64,000 nucleotides of DNA, taken from Catonia carolina (taxonomy: Eukaryota > Arthropoda > Insecta > Hemiptera > Achilidae). Below are positions 28,301 to 43,300 of the stretch, one piece after another. The notes under the pieces are model-generated. The model did not search any database and was not told where the DNA came from. It saw only the letters and a list, made by a program, of their open reading frames with translations. Each line of letters starts with the position of its first letter. Positions within the stretch are counted from its first letter, which is position 1. The translations under genes were made by a program, and so were the position numbers. The stretch spans positions 16,688,274 to 16,752,273 of the forward strand of contig JAQMRL010000014.1 of assembly GCA_035578175.1 (NCBI GenBank), read 5' to 3'.

Positions 28301-31300
28301 ACCTGAGTATTTATTTGTTTTTATTAGCTTCCTTTCCTGTTTTTTTGTTAACACCCCTACCAACCTATCAATGTAGATAGAGGGGCAGTGACAATTTACA
28401 CGTCATTTCTTTTCTTTCTTTACAACCAGGGCGTTCAGGCTTCTGCAGCCCCTCCTCACCGCGACCTAAAAGATCTTTTGTGATTGCCCCTATTCCTTAT
28501 TTATGCAAGACCCACACTTTCAATAAAGCGCAGGATCTGCCTAGGATCTAGTGCACTTACCTGAGAAGGTGTTAACACGTCCTTACCCATCAGCGCTCTT
28601 CTTTTGCAGCCAACCACTTTGCAACTGCATAAAATATGCTCAGCCTTCTCTTCTGCCTCATGACAGAATCTACACAGGCTCTTTTCAGCAACTCCTATCT
28701 TGGATAAATGATACCCAAGATTACAATGACCAGTCATCAGGCCCACTACCCTCCTCAAGTCCTGTCTTCCTAGTCTATTATATATCCCAGCCTTCCTGCT
28801 GGAATAGGCAATGAATTTCTTTGCCTGTTCACAGCCTGGCACCTTCTCCCAATAGGAGGTTTTAGCCTCCTCTTCCCAGGCCCTAACTATACCTCTATAA
28901 TAGCCTTCACCAATTCCACAGAATGGCTCTGGGCCTATGAAGTGAGAGGCTGCACCTATTTACACGTCATACATATCATTCTCATCTCATTGGGTCAAGG
29001 GGTTGTTTATCGTTCTGAATTAAACAGATTGCAACGTACACACATAAGGAATAAAAAAAAAACCATTGAGAGGCAATGTAATTTGAGTTGGGTTTGAATC
29101 ATTGTGGATGTATCCATATTTAGTCTGAGTGACGTGACTTATGCCGATATATTCGTAAATAGAACTTAATAAAAATTTATTCTTATGGTGAATTGCAACA
29201 CGCAAGAGGAAAATAAATCTACAAGTACCAAGATAGTTTAAAAATTTGTTACGATTAACTTGAACGAAAGTAACTACTAAACAAATGAACAGAGGAAGCA
29301 CGACTGATATGTAACACTGATCCCATGGCAGCCAAGAAACACTAGCGACCAGTACTGTCAACCCAGCTTCCGCAGGCATAAATTTCCTGGAATATTTATA
29401 AATATTTTGGCATAATTTTTATGACTAAGACAAATTTTAGCCAAAATATTTTTCAATTTAATTTGTAAATAGGTGGATACATCCACTAATGACCATAATA
29501 TTCAAAACTGTATGCAAATATATCCACAAAACAACCTGAAGAATTTTTTACGGATATTACCATCAAAAGTCCCCGCAAAGGTTAACCCTTAGAAGCAGGG
29601 TAGCCCATTTACGGTTGTTAGATGACTAGTATGTAAGTACTCAACAGTTTGTGTCATAGTGAATGTCATTGTACGTGCACACCAGTAAATATTATAGTTA
29701 AATTTTAGCTGAATGTATGAGGAAGAAAGTAAGCTATTTAGAAACACAATCAGGTTAGTGGGAAATTTTCTATTGATTTGTGAAGGTTGGGATACCACTC
29801 AATTCTGGTTTTTTGAAGAAAACCGTGTAAAGGCCATATCTCATTTAAAAATAGAATCATAACCGCGTTTAAAAGCTTGAATGGTAAAGGTAGATAAATT
29901 TTTCAACGTTGCTATTTGAGCAAAACCAACTGAATTGAATTTGACCTGTAAAAGGGAATAAATGCTCCGAAATTCGTAGAATAGCCTTTTTCAGACATTC
30001 TTCACAATGGAACTAAAATATTCTAACATAATCTTTTATCATTTTTCTACATGCACGTGTTCAGAAACCTCTGTGCTTTTATATAATAACAAGTCATATA
30101 AATAACTGAAAGAATGGGTCAATGACATCAACTCAAAGAGAGAAATTGTTTCGGGGTGCATTTTATCACAGAATCTAAATTCACTTGACTCTTACATACG
30201 CTTGAATAGTCGTATAGTGTGGTATCAAATTTATTGCTAGACATTTTTCTATAATACAAATTTTCAAACGTTACAAAAAAATCATTTCATCCTCCACCGT
30301 CTGCATTAGCAATAATTGCAGAACAGTCAGACATTGAAAAAAAAAAAATTATTGCCAAATTTTGACAACGTACGCGACTTCAAAAGTACAACAAATTTCT
30401 CCTAAATTCGCTGTAGCTGGCATAAAAAAATATGAGTTTCACGTTTTTTTTTTTTTAAATGTCTTGAAATTTTCTTAATGTCTCATAAAAATTTCAAATT
30501 TTTGGATAAAATATGGATAAAAAAAGCCAAGTCTATCGGTGCGATCTCGGAAATAGTGTTTGAAGAGTAAATATTCTAAAACCTATCAGTCCCACAAGGG
30601 TTAAAACAAATCTTACATAACTTATTGGTTTTAGTTTAAAACTTACTTTTCTGGCGATTCATGAAGTATTCGTTCAGCATCACCACCGCCACCACTACTG
30701 CTACCAATTAAACCATTTTGTTCGGAACTTTCTGTCAGCTTATTCTAAAAAAAAACCAAAAACCCAGATTACAAGGATACGAACTTGCTTTATAGTCTTA
30801 CGTAAAGAAAGATACTACAACAGCTCCATTAACCCTTGAGCGCCAGGAACCGCATATTAGAAGTCCGGGTAGTTCCGAGCTTTGAGCGGTCGTATTTATA
30901 AAGCTATTTATATAGCAGGGCGTACATCTCAAATTACCCGTGCTGAAACGTAGTCAAATTTGATTAAAAACATACATATTGTCGCCGACTGCCACACAAA
31001 TATCGGCGCCTACAGATGGTCCCGGAGCATGCCGCAGGAAGCGTGTGCTTTCCCTCCAACATGAAGTGGACTCATTGGAGGGGTATTTAAACAGCTGCAC
31101 TGAACTGCAAGAAGCACTCACCATCCAGCCCCCAACCAGGAAAGAACACCAAACAAGAAGAAGAAGAAGAACAGCCCAACCGAGACCAGACGCAGCCATC
31201 CCTGGTCGACGCTACCAGTGGCAGACGTCACATTCCCGCAATGGTCAGCCGAAGGAAGCCCATGCAAGCCTGCTGGCACCACGGTGCAGAGTGAGTCCAG

Positions 31301-34300
31301 CGCAGCGCCAGACGGAACCGCCTCGGCTGCGCTATAGGCTGATGGCCTACACCGACCTGACACTGCAGGGCTCTGTAGGCCATCACATCACGCTGCAGTG
31401 AGGAACCCGACTGCCACTGAGAGAAGGCTACGCCTGAACCCGGTAGCCGAGCTGTCACCCTTTGAACACTGTGCTGCACACGCCGGCTATACGCATCCGG
31501 CCAAGTACAACAGCCCTTTACAGGGCCACCACTACCAACACAACAAAACACTAACAACAACGGTCCTCTTCAAGACCCTCAACCGAATAAACGGCCCTTT
31601 TCAGGGCCACAAGAAAATTTTGCAAGGTGAGGTTCTGCCACATGATGTCGGCAACAGTATTTACTATTGATATTAAGGCTGGTGAAGTTTGCTAACCTAA
31701 CGTTTGGTTTTACTAATCTTTCAGATAGTGTTAACTTTGGGAATATTTCATCGTTAGGGTTGGTAAAACTGTATAACTATTATAGTGGATATGTGTTATT
31801 GTCTGAAGAGAGATCGACCGTTTATTCCACCGCTGAGCTAAGTTATGCGGGTGTTTATAAGAGCGTAAATTTGTTCTTTCTTTCTTTGCTGTGACATATG
31901 AACCCCCTCTTTCTTCACTCCTTCCTTTACTCCTTTTACTGGTGTAATTTTTGTGTTTGTATAGTAAACTATTCCGTGAAGGAAGGTCATGCCTTTATTC
32001 AGTAACAGTTAGCAAACTGATTACTTTATTAGCCTTTACTACAAACTTTTACTTTCTCTTGCCTATATGAATATATAGGAAGGAAAGTATTGTTTTCATG
32101 TTGACTTTTCAAAATTGAGTTTTCACCAGATATACACATTTTCAGACCCCTGAACCCAAAAAAAAACATGTTTTTAGTGATTGGTTTGTGTGTGTGTGTG
32201 TGTGTGCGCGCGCGCGTGTGCGTGTGTGTGAGAACACAATACTTCAAGATATCGTACGAACTGAAAACTTAAGTTAAGTACTACTACCAGACCTGACACA
32301 AACATTTTCATTTAAAAACTGTCAACCGGAAGTATTAGTTTGAGTCATTTTTCACTTTTTTGTGAATTTCTCAATAACGGCTCCTCCAGACCAATCGCTA
32401 AAAACACATTTTTTTGGGTTCAGAGGGTCTGAAAACTTGTAGATCCGGTGAAAACTTGGTTTCGAAAAATCGACATGAAAACAATACTTTTCTTCCTATA
32501 TATTCATATAGGCAAGAGAAAGTAAAAATAAATTGCAAGTGCCTTTTGTTATCAATAATTTAAAAAAAAAAAATCCCATTTATATTTGGTTTACCCTCGT
32601 ACCTAAAAATAAAAAAGGAAATCAAGCAGAGGAAATTATGGACAAACCTGTAATGGTCCTGGAGAAGTATCAATTTTCATTACGATATCACCACAATCAC
32701 TGTGTTCTGGTGATTCTTTCGAAGTGGGAAACCTGAAAACATTACAATATTTTAATTTATAAAACTAACAAAGTGTTCAAAATATTTTTATACAGTTAAT
32801 TTTGAATATGTAGTTATGTGCACGTGTAGAGCTTGTAATGTGAGAAATGAACTCTGCTTTCTATACGCACACTAGTTCTAAAATACAAGGGAAATAAAAT
32901 CTAGAAATAAAGAGGGAGAACTGGAGAGCCCATTACTCGTGTATGGGCATAACTCATTTGCGGTTGTGAGTGTGTCAAAATGAAACTACTGGGAAGAATT
33001 TTTTTTTTTTTTTTGTTTAACGTCCGACTGTTCTGCACTTACTGCTAATGCAGACGGTGAATGATGAAATGATTTTTTGTAACGTATGAAAAAATGCCGT
33101 GCCTGAATGGGATTCGAACCCAAGACCGCATGATGAGAGGCGAAGAAGAGAAGACTGGGAAGAAGAGAAGTTGATAAAGCAAGATGATGATGTCCAATCC
33201 CTCCAGTTCTGTAATATTCATTACTTTACTAGTAAAGTGCTTTAATATTGTCAAGAAAAATCATTATTAATAATAACTTACCCTTTTAGTAATGCCTTTC
33301 TTAAAGGAGAACCTGCAATGTTAGTTTTATCAGTCTTTGCTTTACGTCTAGCTTCATATATTTTAATTCGATCGAGAAACGATGTGACACCGACCGTATC
33401 ATCCAGAGGTTCTCCAATGGTTCTAGCGTACGCTAAATCGGCCACATTCGGTGCCCCTTCTAAGAATTGATTATACTCAGGATGGTAATGCTTAAAATGC
33501 ATCTGAAAAGTGAAAAGAAAACCAAATTTTCAGCAAATATAAAGAAAATATTTATCTAGTACAGCTTCATTTTTATTAATACTCAGTCAAAAAGATGAGT
33601 AGAAAATTTAAGCATTCAAACCAAATTGAGCGTAAGAGAATTCACTGGAATTTCTAACCAAGTTTATCAAAGAGGTGCAACAATTCTAGGAGTTGTCGCT
33701 TATGTCTATTTATACACACTTGGATTTACCTGTAGCAGATTTTCTTTTCGAAAATGCTTTCCGCAACCCTCTTTAGGACATATCCACGAAGCAGTTCCAT
33801 CAGGGTCTGGTGTCAACGGACTACCAATTCCTGAAACAAGCCACAGATGATTAATCAACTGAAATTTTATAACTCAAATAAATGAGCCAATTTTAAACAA
33901 ATCACAAAAGCCATTTTTGAGTAAATTGAAAAAAATTAAAAACTATACTAATAAACTGCTACGTCTAGTTGAACTTTTAATCCAGTTAACATTTTAGTGA
34001 AAATGTTTGTATTAGATAAGTTCTGATTTACAACTTTGTATGATATTCCGTTCATAAGATATTTTATACCTCCCCACCACACACACCAATATTGGTAAAA
34101 ACAATGTTTTCTTTTTGGGAAATATCAACATGAAAACAATAATTTCTTTCCTTATATTATAGGGCAAAACAAAATAAAAATCATTAGATAATAAAATGGT
34201 CAATCAATGAATTATTTTTTGCTCTGGATCACTTAAAAAGAACTAATCATTAAATTTTAGATCACCCAAGCGAGAACACTTTCAAAGAGCTATGATTTTA

Positions 34301-37300
34301 AACTCCCGTTGTAATGGGAAACACATGAAGTAAAATAAATCTTAAAAATTTTGAACAAAAATTTTATTAGTTAAAGTTTTTTTTTTTTTGTTTAACTTCC
34401 GACTGTTTTGCAATTGCTGCTAATGCAGACGGTGGGAAGGATGATACATGAAGGTGTGATGAAAAAATGCCAGACCAGACCGGGAATCGAACCTGGGACC
34501 CTGGCGTAGAAGCCAGTTGCGCTAACAACTACACCAACGGACCAGCCACTGAACTGCATTGACACAATCCAATTACGAATAATTAATCTAAAATCTGTCA
34601 ATTTTCTATGACCATTTTGATGTTTCGATGTGAATATGCCTATTCCAAAATTTTATGGAACCTGTATACAAATATTTAACTTACCAGAAACTGGTACATT
34701 TTCAGTCGGTACTTTTGGTGTTAAAGGCGTCGTTACTGGAATAGACTTAGCAGAAATCGGCGATAATGGCGGTGTGTTAAGATTAGATAAACTGGTGCTC
34801 GTTGTAGCAATTGGTACAGAAGTTGGTATCACAGTAGCCACCGAAGGTGTCGAAGGTTCCTCTTCGACATTAGTATTTATCGTCGGTTTAGTTTTCGGCA
34901 TTAAAGTTTTAACTCTTTTCTCGCCGTCAGGTATGACAACCTGAGACGGCGATAACGTAAAACTATCATCACTTCCTGATTTTCTAGAATCTCTCTTTTT
35001 GTTAGGCCTGAAAAAATATAATTAAGAAATATATTAAAAAAACGAAAATCATGTATCAAATATCACACCAACTTTTACATTGAACCTAAAAACTTAATTT
35101 TACTATTTTCATATAAACCATCCTAAATTTAAATTTACATCATTTTTAAAAATGATAGTTTTAACCCATTACACTTCTGTCTTGATTTGAAGGCCCCTTC
35201 AACCCTTTCAGTGCCAAAACAATATTTAAAAGTTTGATCTGAAGTGCCATTTAATTTGAATAAGGGTGTTCAAAAAGTGCCAGCCCTTATTTTGAAAACT
35301 TACAGGCGTAAGCCTGCTATTACCAACCAAAACTTAAACATTAAAGAAAAAGAAAATTTCTTGTTAAAAATTAATTTTTATTGCGTCCATAAAAAAAGGA
35401 AATAGTTTTACATTAAAAATATTCAAAATAGTTTTTTTTAGTTTTTAAAGTAGCATTGACAGCTTGGTCATTAGCTAATACTGTGGGTTTTGGTATCTTA
35501 AACGGTGGTTTTAACGTGTTAAAATTTCCAGACCCTAGCCAGGAATAAACTTAGGACCTTTCGGTTTGTAGGCTAGCGCGCTAGTCACTACGCCACGAAT
35601 GCGGTTTCAAAATACATTAGTCCATTAATTTCTGTTTAAAAGTTTTATGTTCGGTTACCCGGACGTTTGCACTTTATATTTAACTTATGTCCGTCCGGTA
35701 AACCGGATGTTATCATTATGTAAAAGATATAAACATCCTGTTTTCCGGACGTTGGTACTGAAAGGGTTATAAGTATGACGATCAAGGATTAACTGATCAA
35801 GGCAGTAAATCTTTAGAGCAAATAACCCCTTCAAAAAAAATTGGTAAGCACTCGCATAAAAGTTACGACTGTAAAACACAAGGGAGAGCTCTGTTTACTG
35901 AGTGAATAAGAGAACAGATGGGCTAATATAATAGATTCCCCATTGCCGCAGTGTTAAGAAACTGAAAGGACCACCTCATCCCTCCTTTATTATCAATCAA
36001 TCAACCTTCCTTCAAGAAACAGTCTCTCACAGTGACAGGACTTTAATAACAACAAACAAATAAATTAACACAGACACAAAAATTTTAGACAGATTTAAAT
36101 GCTACAAGATGTAAATATTATAATCGAATAACAATAAAAACACAGCGCAAATACAAAAATTATAAAATAAAAGCATGCTAGAGAAGGTATTTGTAGACAG
36201 GGAGAGGAAAACTAAATAAACATGAGCACAACATATTAAAACAAATACATACAACCATTTATCACAGAAAAACATCATAAATTTTTGAAGGTTATTAAAA
36301 AAACTACGATGCACAACAAGTTTAAACAGAAATTATGAATAAATCCCACTTTTTATTGTACAATCTTTGCAAAAACTGTAAAAATATTTTCACTTTAAAC
36401 AATAAAAAAAATATTAAAAATAAAATCAGACAAAACATACTCCCTTGCGGCACTCTATGATCTTTGTTCATTGCAGTGATATAAATTATAGCAGAAGTGA
36501 TCGATGGGTAAAAAACAAGCTACATAATAACTGTGTCAGAACTACCTAATTGCGCACTGTAATCACTAAAACTGGACACATGTTTCAACACGCAGATACA
36601 TTAACACGCACAAAGAAAAAAATAATGTTCAATTCCTGGAATACACTACACTACAGAGCTACAGAAAACATTCTAAAAACCCCTCTTTACAGACCAACTT
36701 TAATCAAAATACATTCATTACGCTTAAGGGTATCTTAGCTTAACAGACACTACACAATCTTAAGTTTTCTTTAAAAGATTGTACAGGTGATTCACAATTG
36801 CATGGAAGTTTCTCAGGAGTTGATTCTAACGCTGAAATTCTGGAGAGACTGACATAAAATTTTGAATCACCCTGATAAAATAAAACCATTTATAATAAAA
36901 TTTCTCGGATTACAAAAATTTTTTTTTTATACTAACATGCAATAAAATAAAATACATAACAATGAACAGTCAAGTTTTAAAAATTAACGATTTACTTAAT
37001 AACTCATTCAATAATATAAAAAATTCATACTAAACTACTCCCAATGTTCACAAACACATAAAATCTAACTAAAAAATCAACGTGATGACAATAATCACAA
37101 CTAAACTCACTACCTAATACTTTTTAATACTTAACACTAGTAAATAACACCTCAGATTTTCAAAGGATGTTGGGATGGCTGAATAGAAGAATTGAATCGT
37201 ACAGGGCCAATTTTAGACTTGAGGTGACTAAGATAATTCTGGAAGCTCTTTTTGCAGCCCATATTCTTAGCATTAGTCTTTAGTCTTTTAAAAGTCTTCA

Positions 37301-40300
37301 AAAGGCTTTAGTCTTTTCTTCTGTTCCCCCGGTGTTCTGATTTTGCTCTTCATGGACACCCTCTTAAAGTCAGTAATTAATTGTCTGAATTTGGTACAGT
37401 TCATTAAGTTTTCTTGGTTTATTCCACTTTTCTCAATATTCTTCATTACTTCTTTAAACCATTTATCTGACGACACCTTACGTTTATTGTTTAGTGTCTT
37501 AAAAATTTGTTTTGTCAATCGATTGTCATCCATTCTATACAGATGCCGGCCGCATTGGCGAAGTTGGTAACGTGCTCGCCTCTCATCATGCGGTCTTGGG
37601 TTCGAATCCCATTCAGGCACGACATTTTTTTCATACGTTACAAAATATCATTTCATCATTCACTGTCTGCATTAGCAGTAATTGCAGAACAGTCGGACGT
37701 TAAACAAAAAAAAAAAAAAATTCAATACAGATGTTTGTAAAATTTTAATCTTCTTTTGCTAATCATTCATGTTCCTTGAAATTGGCGAAGTTGGTAACGT
37801 GCTCGCCTCTCATCATGCGGTCTTGGGTTCGAATCCCATTCAGGCACAACATTTTTTTCATACGTTACAAAATATCATTTCATCATTCACCGTCTGCATT
37901 AGCAGTAATTGCAGAACAGTCGGACGTTAAACAAAAAAAAAAATTCAATACAGATGTTTGTAAAATTTTAATCTTCTTTTGCTAATCATTCATGTTCCTT
38001 GAACAGTTCCTTTGACCTCATAATTTATGTTATCCATCTAATATCTTCAGGCCCGTTATCTTGCGGTAGATCTTTCTCCCAAATTTTTCTGCTTCCTTAG
38101 ACCAACTTTCCCATTCATTTTTAGGCTTTCATTAGCGTACTGACACAGGTTTTTAATGGTATTATAATGTCTAATCTTGGCTTATCTTGAAAATGCTTTC
38201 TTCTTATACAAGTGGTAAGTTTCTTGGAGTGCACCGGCAATCTTTCCTTTCAGGAAAGGCGGTGGTAGAAGGTGCTGTACGGAAAACATCTTGACACCAT
38301 TCCAGACATTGAAGGGACATGACAAAGTAGCTGAAGGCCCTTCCAGAAATGCTTCCAATAATAAAATCAACGTCGGGATAGGTGCATCTTAAGCCAAGTA
38401 CAGTACTTTGAAGGAGATTAATTCAAATTTTATATAACCTTATTACTTTGTCAGTACTTTTTTACAATATTACAGTATTTTTTTATCACACTTAATACTT
38501 TACAATCCAGTCAATCGAAATAATCATATCAATAGCCAGAAAGAAGAGCTAAGTGTATTTAAATAGGACTGGTACATTAATAATTATCATACCTTTCAAC
38601 CTTGTAAGAAAGCCAACCATTTTACTCGTATATTTTTCTATACTATAACACTTCCATTTATGTTAAAAATCAATCTTCATTATAATGACGTAGCAACAAT
38701 ACTGATTTACTTAACGTACTGTATCTATTCTTTTTGCGACAAAACAATCAATCTCCAGGAAAAGAAAGAAAAAAGAAAACAACTTTCACACAAACCCACA
38801 ACTTTTATCATTTCTAAAAATAAATGTAAAACAAAAAACTGAATCCATAAAACATTTCAGACCAAACTGAAGCGTCAAAAAAACTACAAGCATTACTATT
38901 AATAAAAGTAACCAACCCAAATAAAGATTAGCCGACTTTTCAAACGTTATGAAACAATGGTATATAAGGACAACAGAAAAATAATTGCCATTTTAAATTT
39001 TGCTTAACCCTTTCAGTACCAACATCCGAAAACCGAACATTTCCAAAAAAACTTTTGAACAAAAAATTAATGAAATAATGTATTTTGAAACTGCTTCTGT
39101 GGTATAGTGACTAGAACACTACTGTACAAAGCGAAACGTCCCACGTTCAATTCCCCACTACAGTCTGGAAATGTTAACATGTTAAAACCACCGTTAAGGT
39201 ACCAAAACCCACAGTAGTTGCTAATGACCAAGCTGTCAATGCAACTTTAAATAAACTAAAAAATAATAATTTATAAGACATTTTATTTTTCTGTAACGTT
39301 GAAATTTTGGTTGGCAATGGCAGGCTTACGCCTGTAAGTTTTCGAAATAAGGGCTGGCACTTTTTATACACCCTTATTCAAATTAAATGGCACTTTAGAT
39401 CAAACTTTTAAATATTGTTTCAGCACTGAAAGGATTACGGATTTAATCGAACATAATTTTTGCGCTGATAATTTTCAGAAATATTTATGGCACGAAAAAA
39501 CTTCGGAATAAAGGGTCTAAATATATTCTAAGATAATAGCATCAAGATTAAGTGCTGGAGGAATACATCCTTAGTTTATTACATAAGAATTTAGGGTTTA
39601 CGGGAAAGTTACGGCATTTCCTTGGCATCGGAAGCATGTACCCATCTGTATGAAGATAGAATTTGAAACAGCCGCTGAGTTCCTTCCAAGGAGGACCGTA
39701 ATGGCTAGGAATTGATAGAACTTCACGCTAATGATAAATAGATAAATACATAAAAATCACAGATAAATAGTCTATCGTAAGTTAACAAATACATTTAAGA
39801 AATAAATTTTAGTTTAGAAAAACTGACTACTTGAAAAATGGAACTCCATAATATTCAGCATTACTCTTAACTAGAAACCATTATCAAATTGAAACACCAT
39901 TTCAAAATCAAAATTCTGTATATGCATTGAAGGTAGCAAGAAGAAACACAGAATTGAAGAAACACAAGACAACACAAAAAATTGAAAATGAGAAAAAAGA
40001 AATCATATGTTTACAAACGAATAATGAGAAAAACACATCAAATACATATAAAGAAGAAAATTATGCCACTAAAACAAAATACCTAAGGTGTCGGATAAAT
40101 GGTTTAAAGAAGTCAGAAAAGACATTGAGCAAACCGGAATTAACAGAGGAAACCTTATGAGCCGCACCGAATTCACAGAACACCAAAGGGACAAAAGATA
40201 AGATAAAAGTGAACGAACGCTGAGAATGTGGGCTGCAAAAAGAGCTTCCAGAAACGTCAAAATTCACCTCACGTGGTCTAAAATTAACCATATACAAGAG

Positions 40301-43300
40301 AAAGAGGGAGATAAAAAAGAAAATATTCTGAAGTACATTAGCAGCAAATGGCGATAATATATACTGATAGAAATAAAATAAAATCAAGTGTTCAAAAGAA
40401 AATTTACCCAAATGTCTACAACCGGCCAGAAATATCACGAGAAAATTATTTTCCTCAAAAAATAATGCGGACATTTTAATTTCCCTACGTAAGGAACAAA
40501 AATTTTACACATTAAACAAACCCAGAAAATTTTATAAAACTAAAAAATTTGGCATGAAAATTCAAAAACGTTCAGAAAACAAGCAAATACTAAATGGAAT
40601 GATTCAAAAATCTGTAAAATTATATGATTTTTTTTGGTTTATGTATGATTACTTTGCATATTCATGCTAATGCAGAATGATGAAGGGTGATAAGATTAAA
40701 AACGAAGACCTGACCACGAAACGAACTCAGGGACATTTGGTTTAGAAGCAAGTTGCACTGACCACTATAGACGATTGTAAATTAATGTTTCTTTAATTTA
40801 CTTTTTTAAATGGGAAACTAAATTTCATTATTCAAAGGAATCTTTTACATATTGGAATTCCGGCATCTTATCCTTTCTTCAAGGACTTCTGGAAGCGAAC
40901 AAATTACCAACTGGCCAAAAGATAAGTCTTCGATAACACCAGGAAAAAGTACGAGATAGGGTCAAAAAGTTCCCGGCATGGTCACATGCAGTCAACCATT
41001 TGTTTACTGGAAGGGAAATATTTGTTTCGGAGGTTGGTATCACTATTAGGGAAGGTGCTGCGCCATTCAGCAGCCAGTTAAGAGTTGGTTTCCTGCGTGT
41101 GGTGAATGATATTTTAGACGCAGTTTTTCTTTTGTCGGAATATAAGCGTGCCAATATCAAATTCTAAGTGTTGCTGGAGAAATCACCCTCGGAGAATCTT
41201 AAGATGCTGAAGAAAGCATACAGAAATGATGCAATGAAGAAAACGGCAGTTTACGAGTGGCACACGCATTTTCATGACAGTCGCACAACAATTAAAGATG
41301 ACGTTCGGACTGAGTGGCCTTCCACTTCTACCACAGATAAGAATGTAAAGCGCATTCAACAACTTGTCCGCACAAACAGGCGACAATAGGGAAAACAATC
41401 AATATTGAATTGTACACAGAGATCTTAAAACGGTTATGATACAATTCGACGAAAACAACTTGAAAAATGGGCAAATGGGCAGGGAATGATTCGCTTTTGT
41501 TGCATGACAATGCCCTGTCACATCGATCCCTAATGGTGAAACAATACCTTGCAAAGAACAATGTCACCACTGTGAAAGACCCTCCAATATTCTTCCGATC
41601 TTGCACCATCGGATTTTTACCTGTTTCCACAATTGAAAATGACATTGAAGGGACATCATTTTGGGGTGAAGGAAAATGGGACGAAACAGCTGATCAAACT
41701 TTCGAAAAATGACTTTCAGGAGTGTTTCCAACGATTGTATAAACCGTGGAATAAGAGCGTAGATGCAGGAGATTATTTCGAAGGTAAATAGGATTAAAAT
41801 GTTATACATACTTTTAATCAATTTCTGTTAAACAATTCCAGGAACTTTTTGACCCTACCTCATAGATGAATCCTACACCAGTAAAATTTTTTCAATTGAG
41901 ACATAATGCGAACATGAGCACTGATTTGTGTGTAGGTAATGATATGAGGCAAGACATAGATGAAAAAATTCCAGACCTAGCTGAAATCGACCCCGGAACC
42001 CCTGGCACAGAAGCCAGTTGCAATGACCACTAAACCAATGTGCCACTATCGGTTTAATAATCATAGACACCCGAGTTTGAACCCTTGCATCTCCAAAATT
42101 ATGAGTCGGATTTTAACATACTTTACATCAAAATTTATTTCATTTTATTCTGTGTTGAGCTGTAATAGTCCTATATTTTAAATTTTGTTTGAAAATTGCC
42201 ATATTGAGGTTGGATGACAAAAAGACCCGGTTTTTGCTACTGCAACGAATTTCATGCGTTTAGAGGCGTATAACTCGATAATTATTTGACCAAAAAGTTC
42301 GAAATTTTAATGCAACATAGACAATTATACCTGTATTCTTACAGCGTGTACAAAATTTCAAATTGGTGCGTTATTTAAATTCTGATTTATTAACAACATT
42401 CTGAACTCTTGCTATCTCAGCAACCGCTCGATCGTTCAGCTTGGTTAAACTAACGCTATATTCAGCATAAAAAACTTAGTACAAATATGTTAATAACATA
42501 AAATATTGATGGACTAATGTTGCGGTAGAATTTTTAAAACTTTGAAAAATAGACTGAGTTATGCGGGAGTGGGCACTACTATCCATGTTACCTGAATCTG
42601 ACCATCTTCCTGAATTGACAATGCAAAATTGACAATTCAGTAGACAGTCTGACAGGATGTTATGTACACAACCTGGCAACATGGATAGTAGCCCCCCCCC
42701 CATTACCCAGTCTATTTCTCAAAATTTTAAAAATTCTACCACAACCTTGACCCATCAATTTTTCAAGTTATTATAACATATTAGTACTATGTTTTTTACG
42801 CTGAATAAAACGATAGTTTACTCGTGCCGAACGATCGAGCGTTCACCAAGATAGCAAGATTTCAGAATATTGTTAATAAATCATAGTTTAAATAACGTAC
42901 AAATTTTTAATTTTACGCACACTGTAAGAATATAATTGTCTATGTTGTGTTGAAATTTCAATTTTTTTAGTCAAATAATTATCGAGTTACACGCCTCCAA
43001 ACGCATGAAATTTGTTGCAGTAGCAAAAAAACCGGTTCCTTTTTGTCTTCCAACCTCGATATGGCAATTTTTAAACATTAAAAATATAGGACTATTATTT
43101 ATATGTCAACACAGAATAAAATGAGCTAAATTTTAATGTAAAATATGTTGAAATCAGACTTATAGTTTTGGAGATGCAAGGGTTCAAACTCGAGTGTCTA
43201 TGATTATGAAACCTATTGCAGTGCTGGACGCACTTAATGTACACAAAAGTACTAATGTAAAGCACATACTTCAAACTCTACACAAATGTATTTCAATTTT

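Noticed and set aside
30979..31401. CpG-island promoter or a genuine Arg/Pro-rich protein
   Set aside because: It lies in the middle of the host gene between exons g and h, shows no start context or splice borders, and is open in several frames at once, as GC-rich DNA often is.
31400..31530. Histone H2B 3' end (KYNS-like before a stem-loop)
   Set aside because: The stem-loop is convincing, but the codons before it do not follow a histone sequence in any frame.
31667..31894. Plus-strand 75-codon frame
   Set aside because: No motif, no splice borders and no recurrence; chance opening in a T-rich intron.
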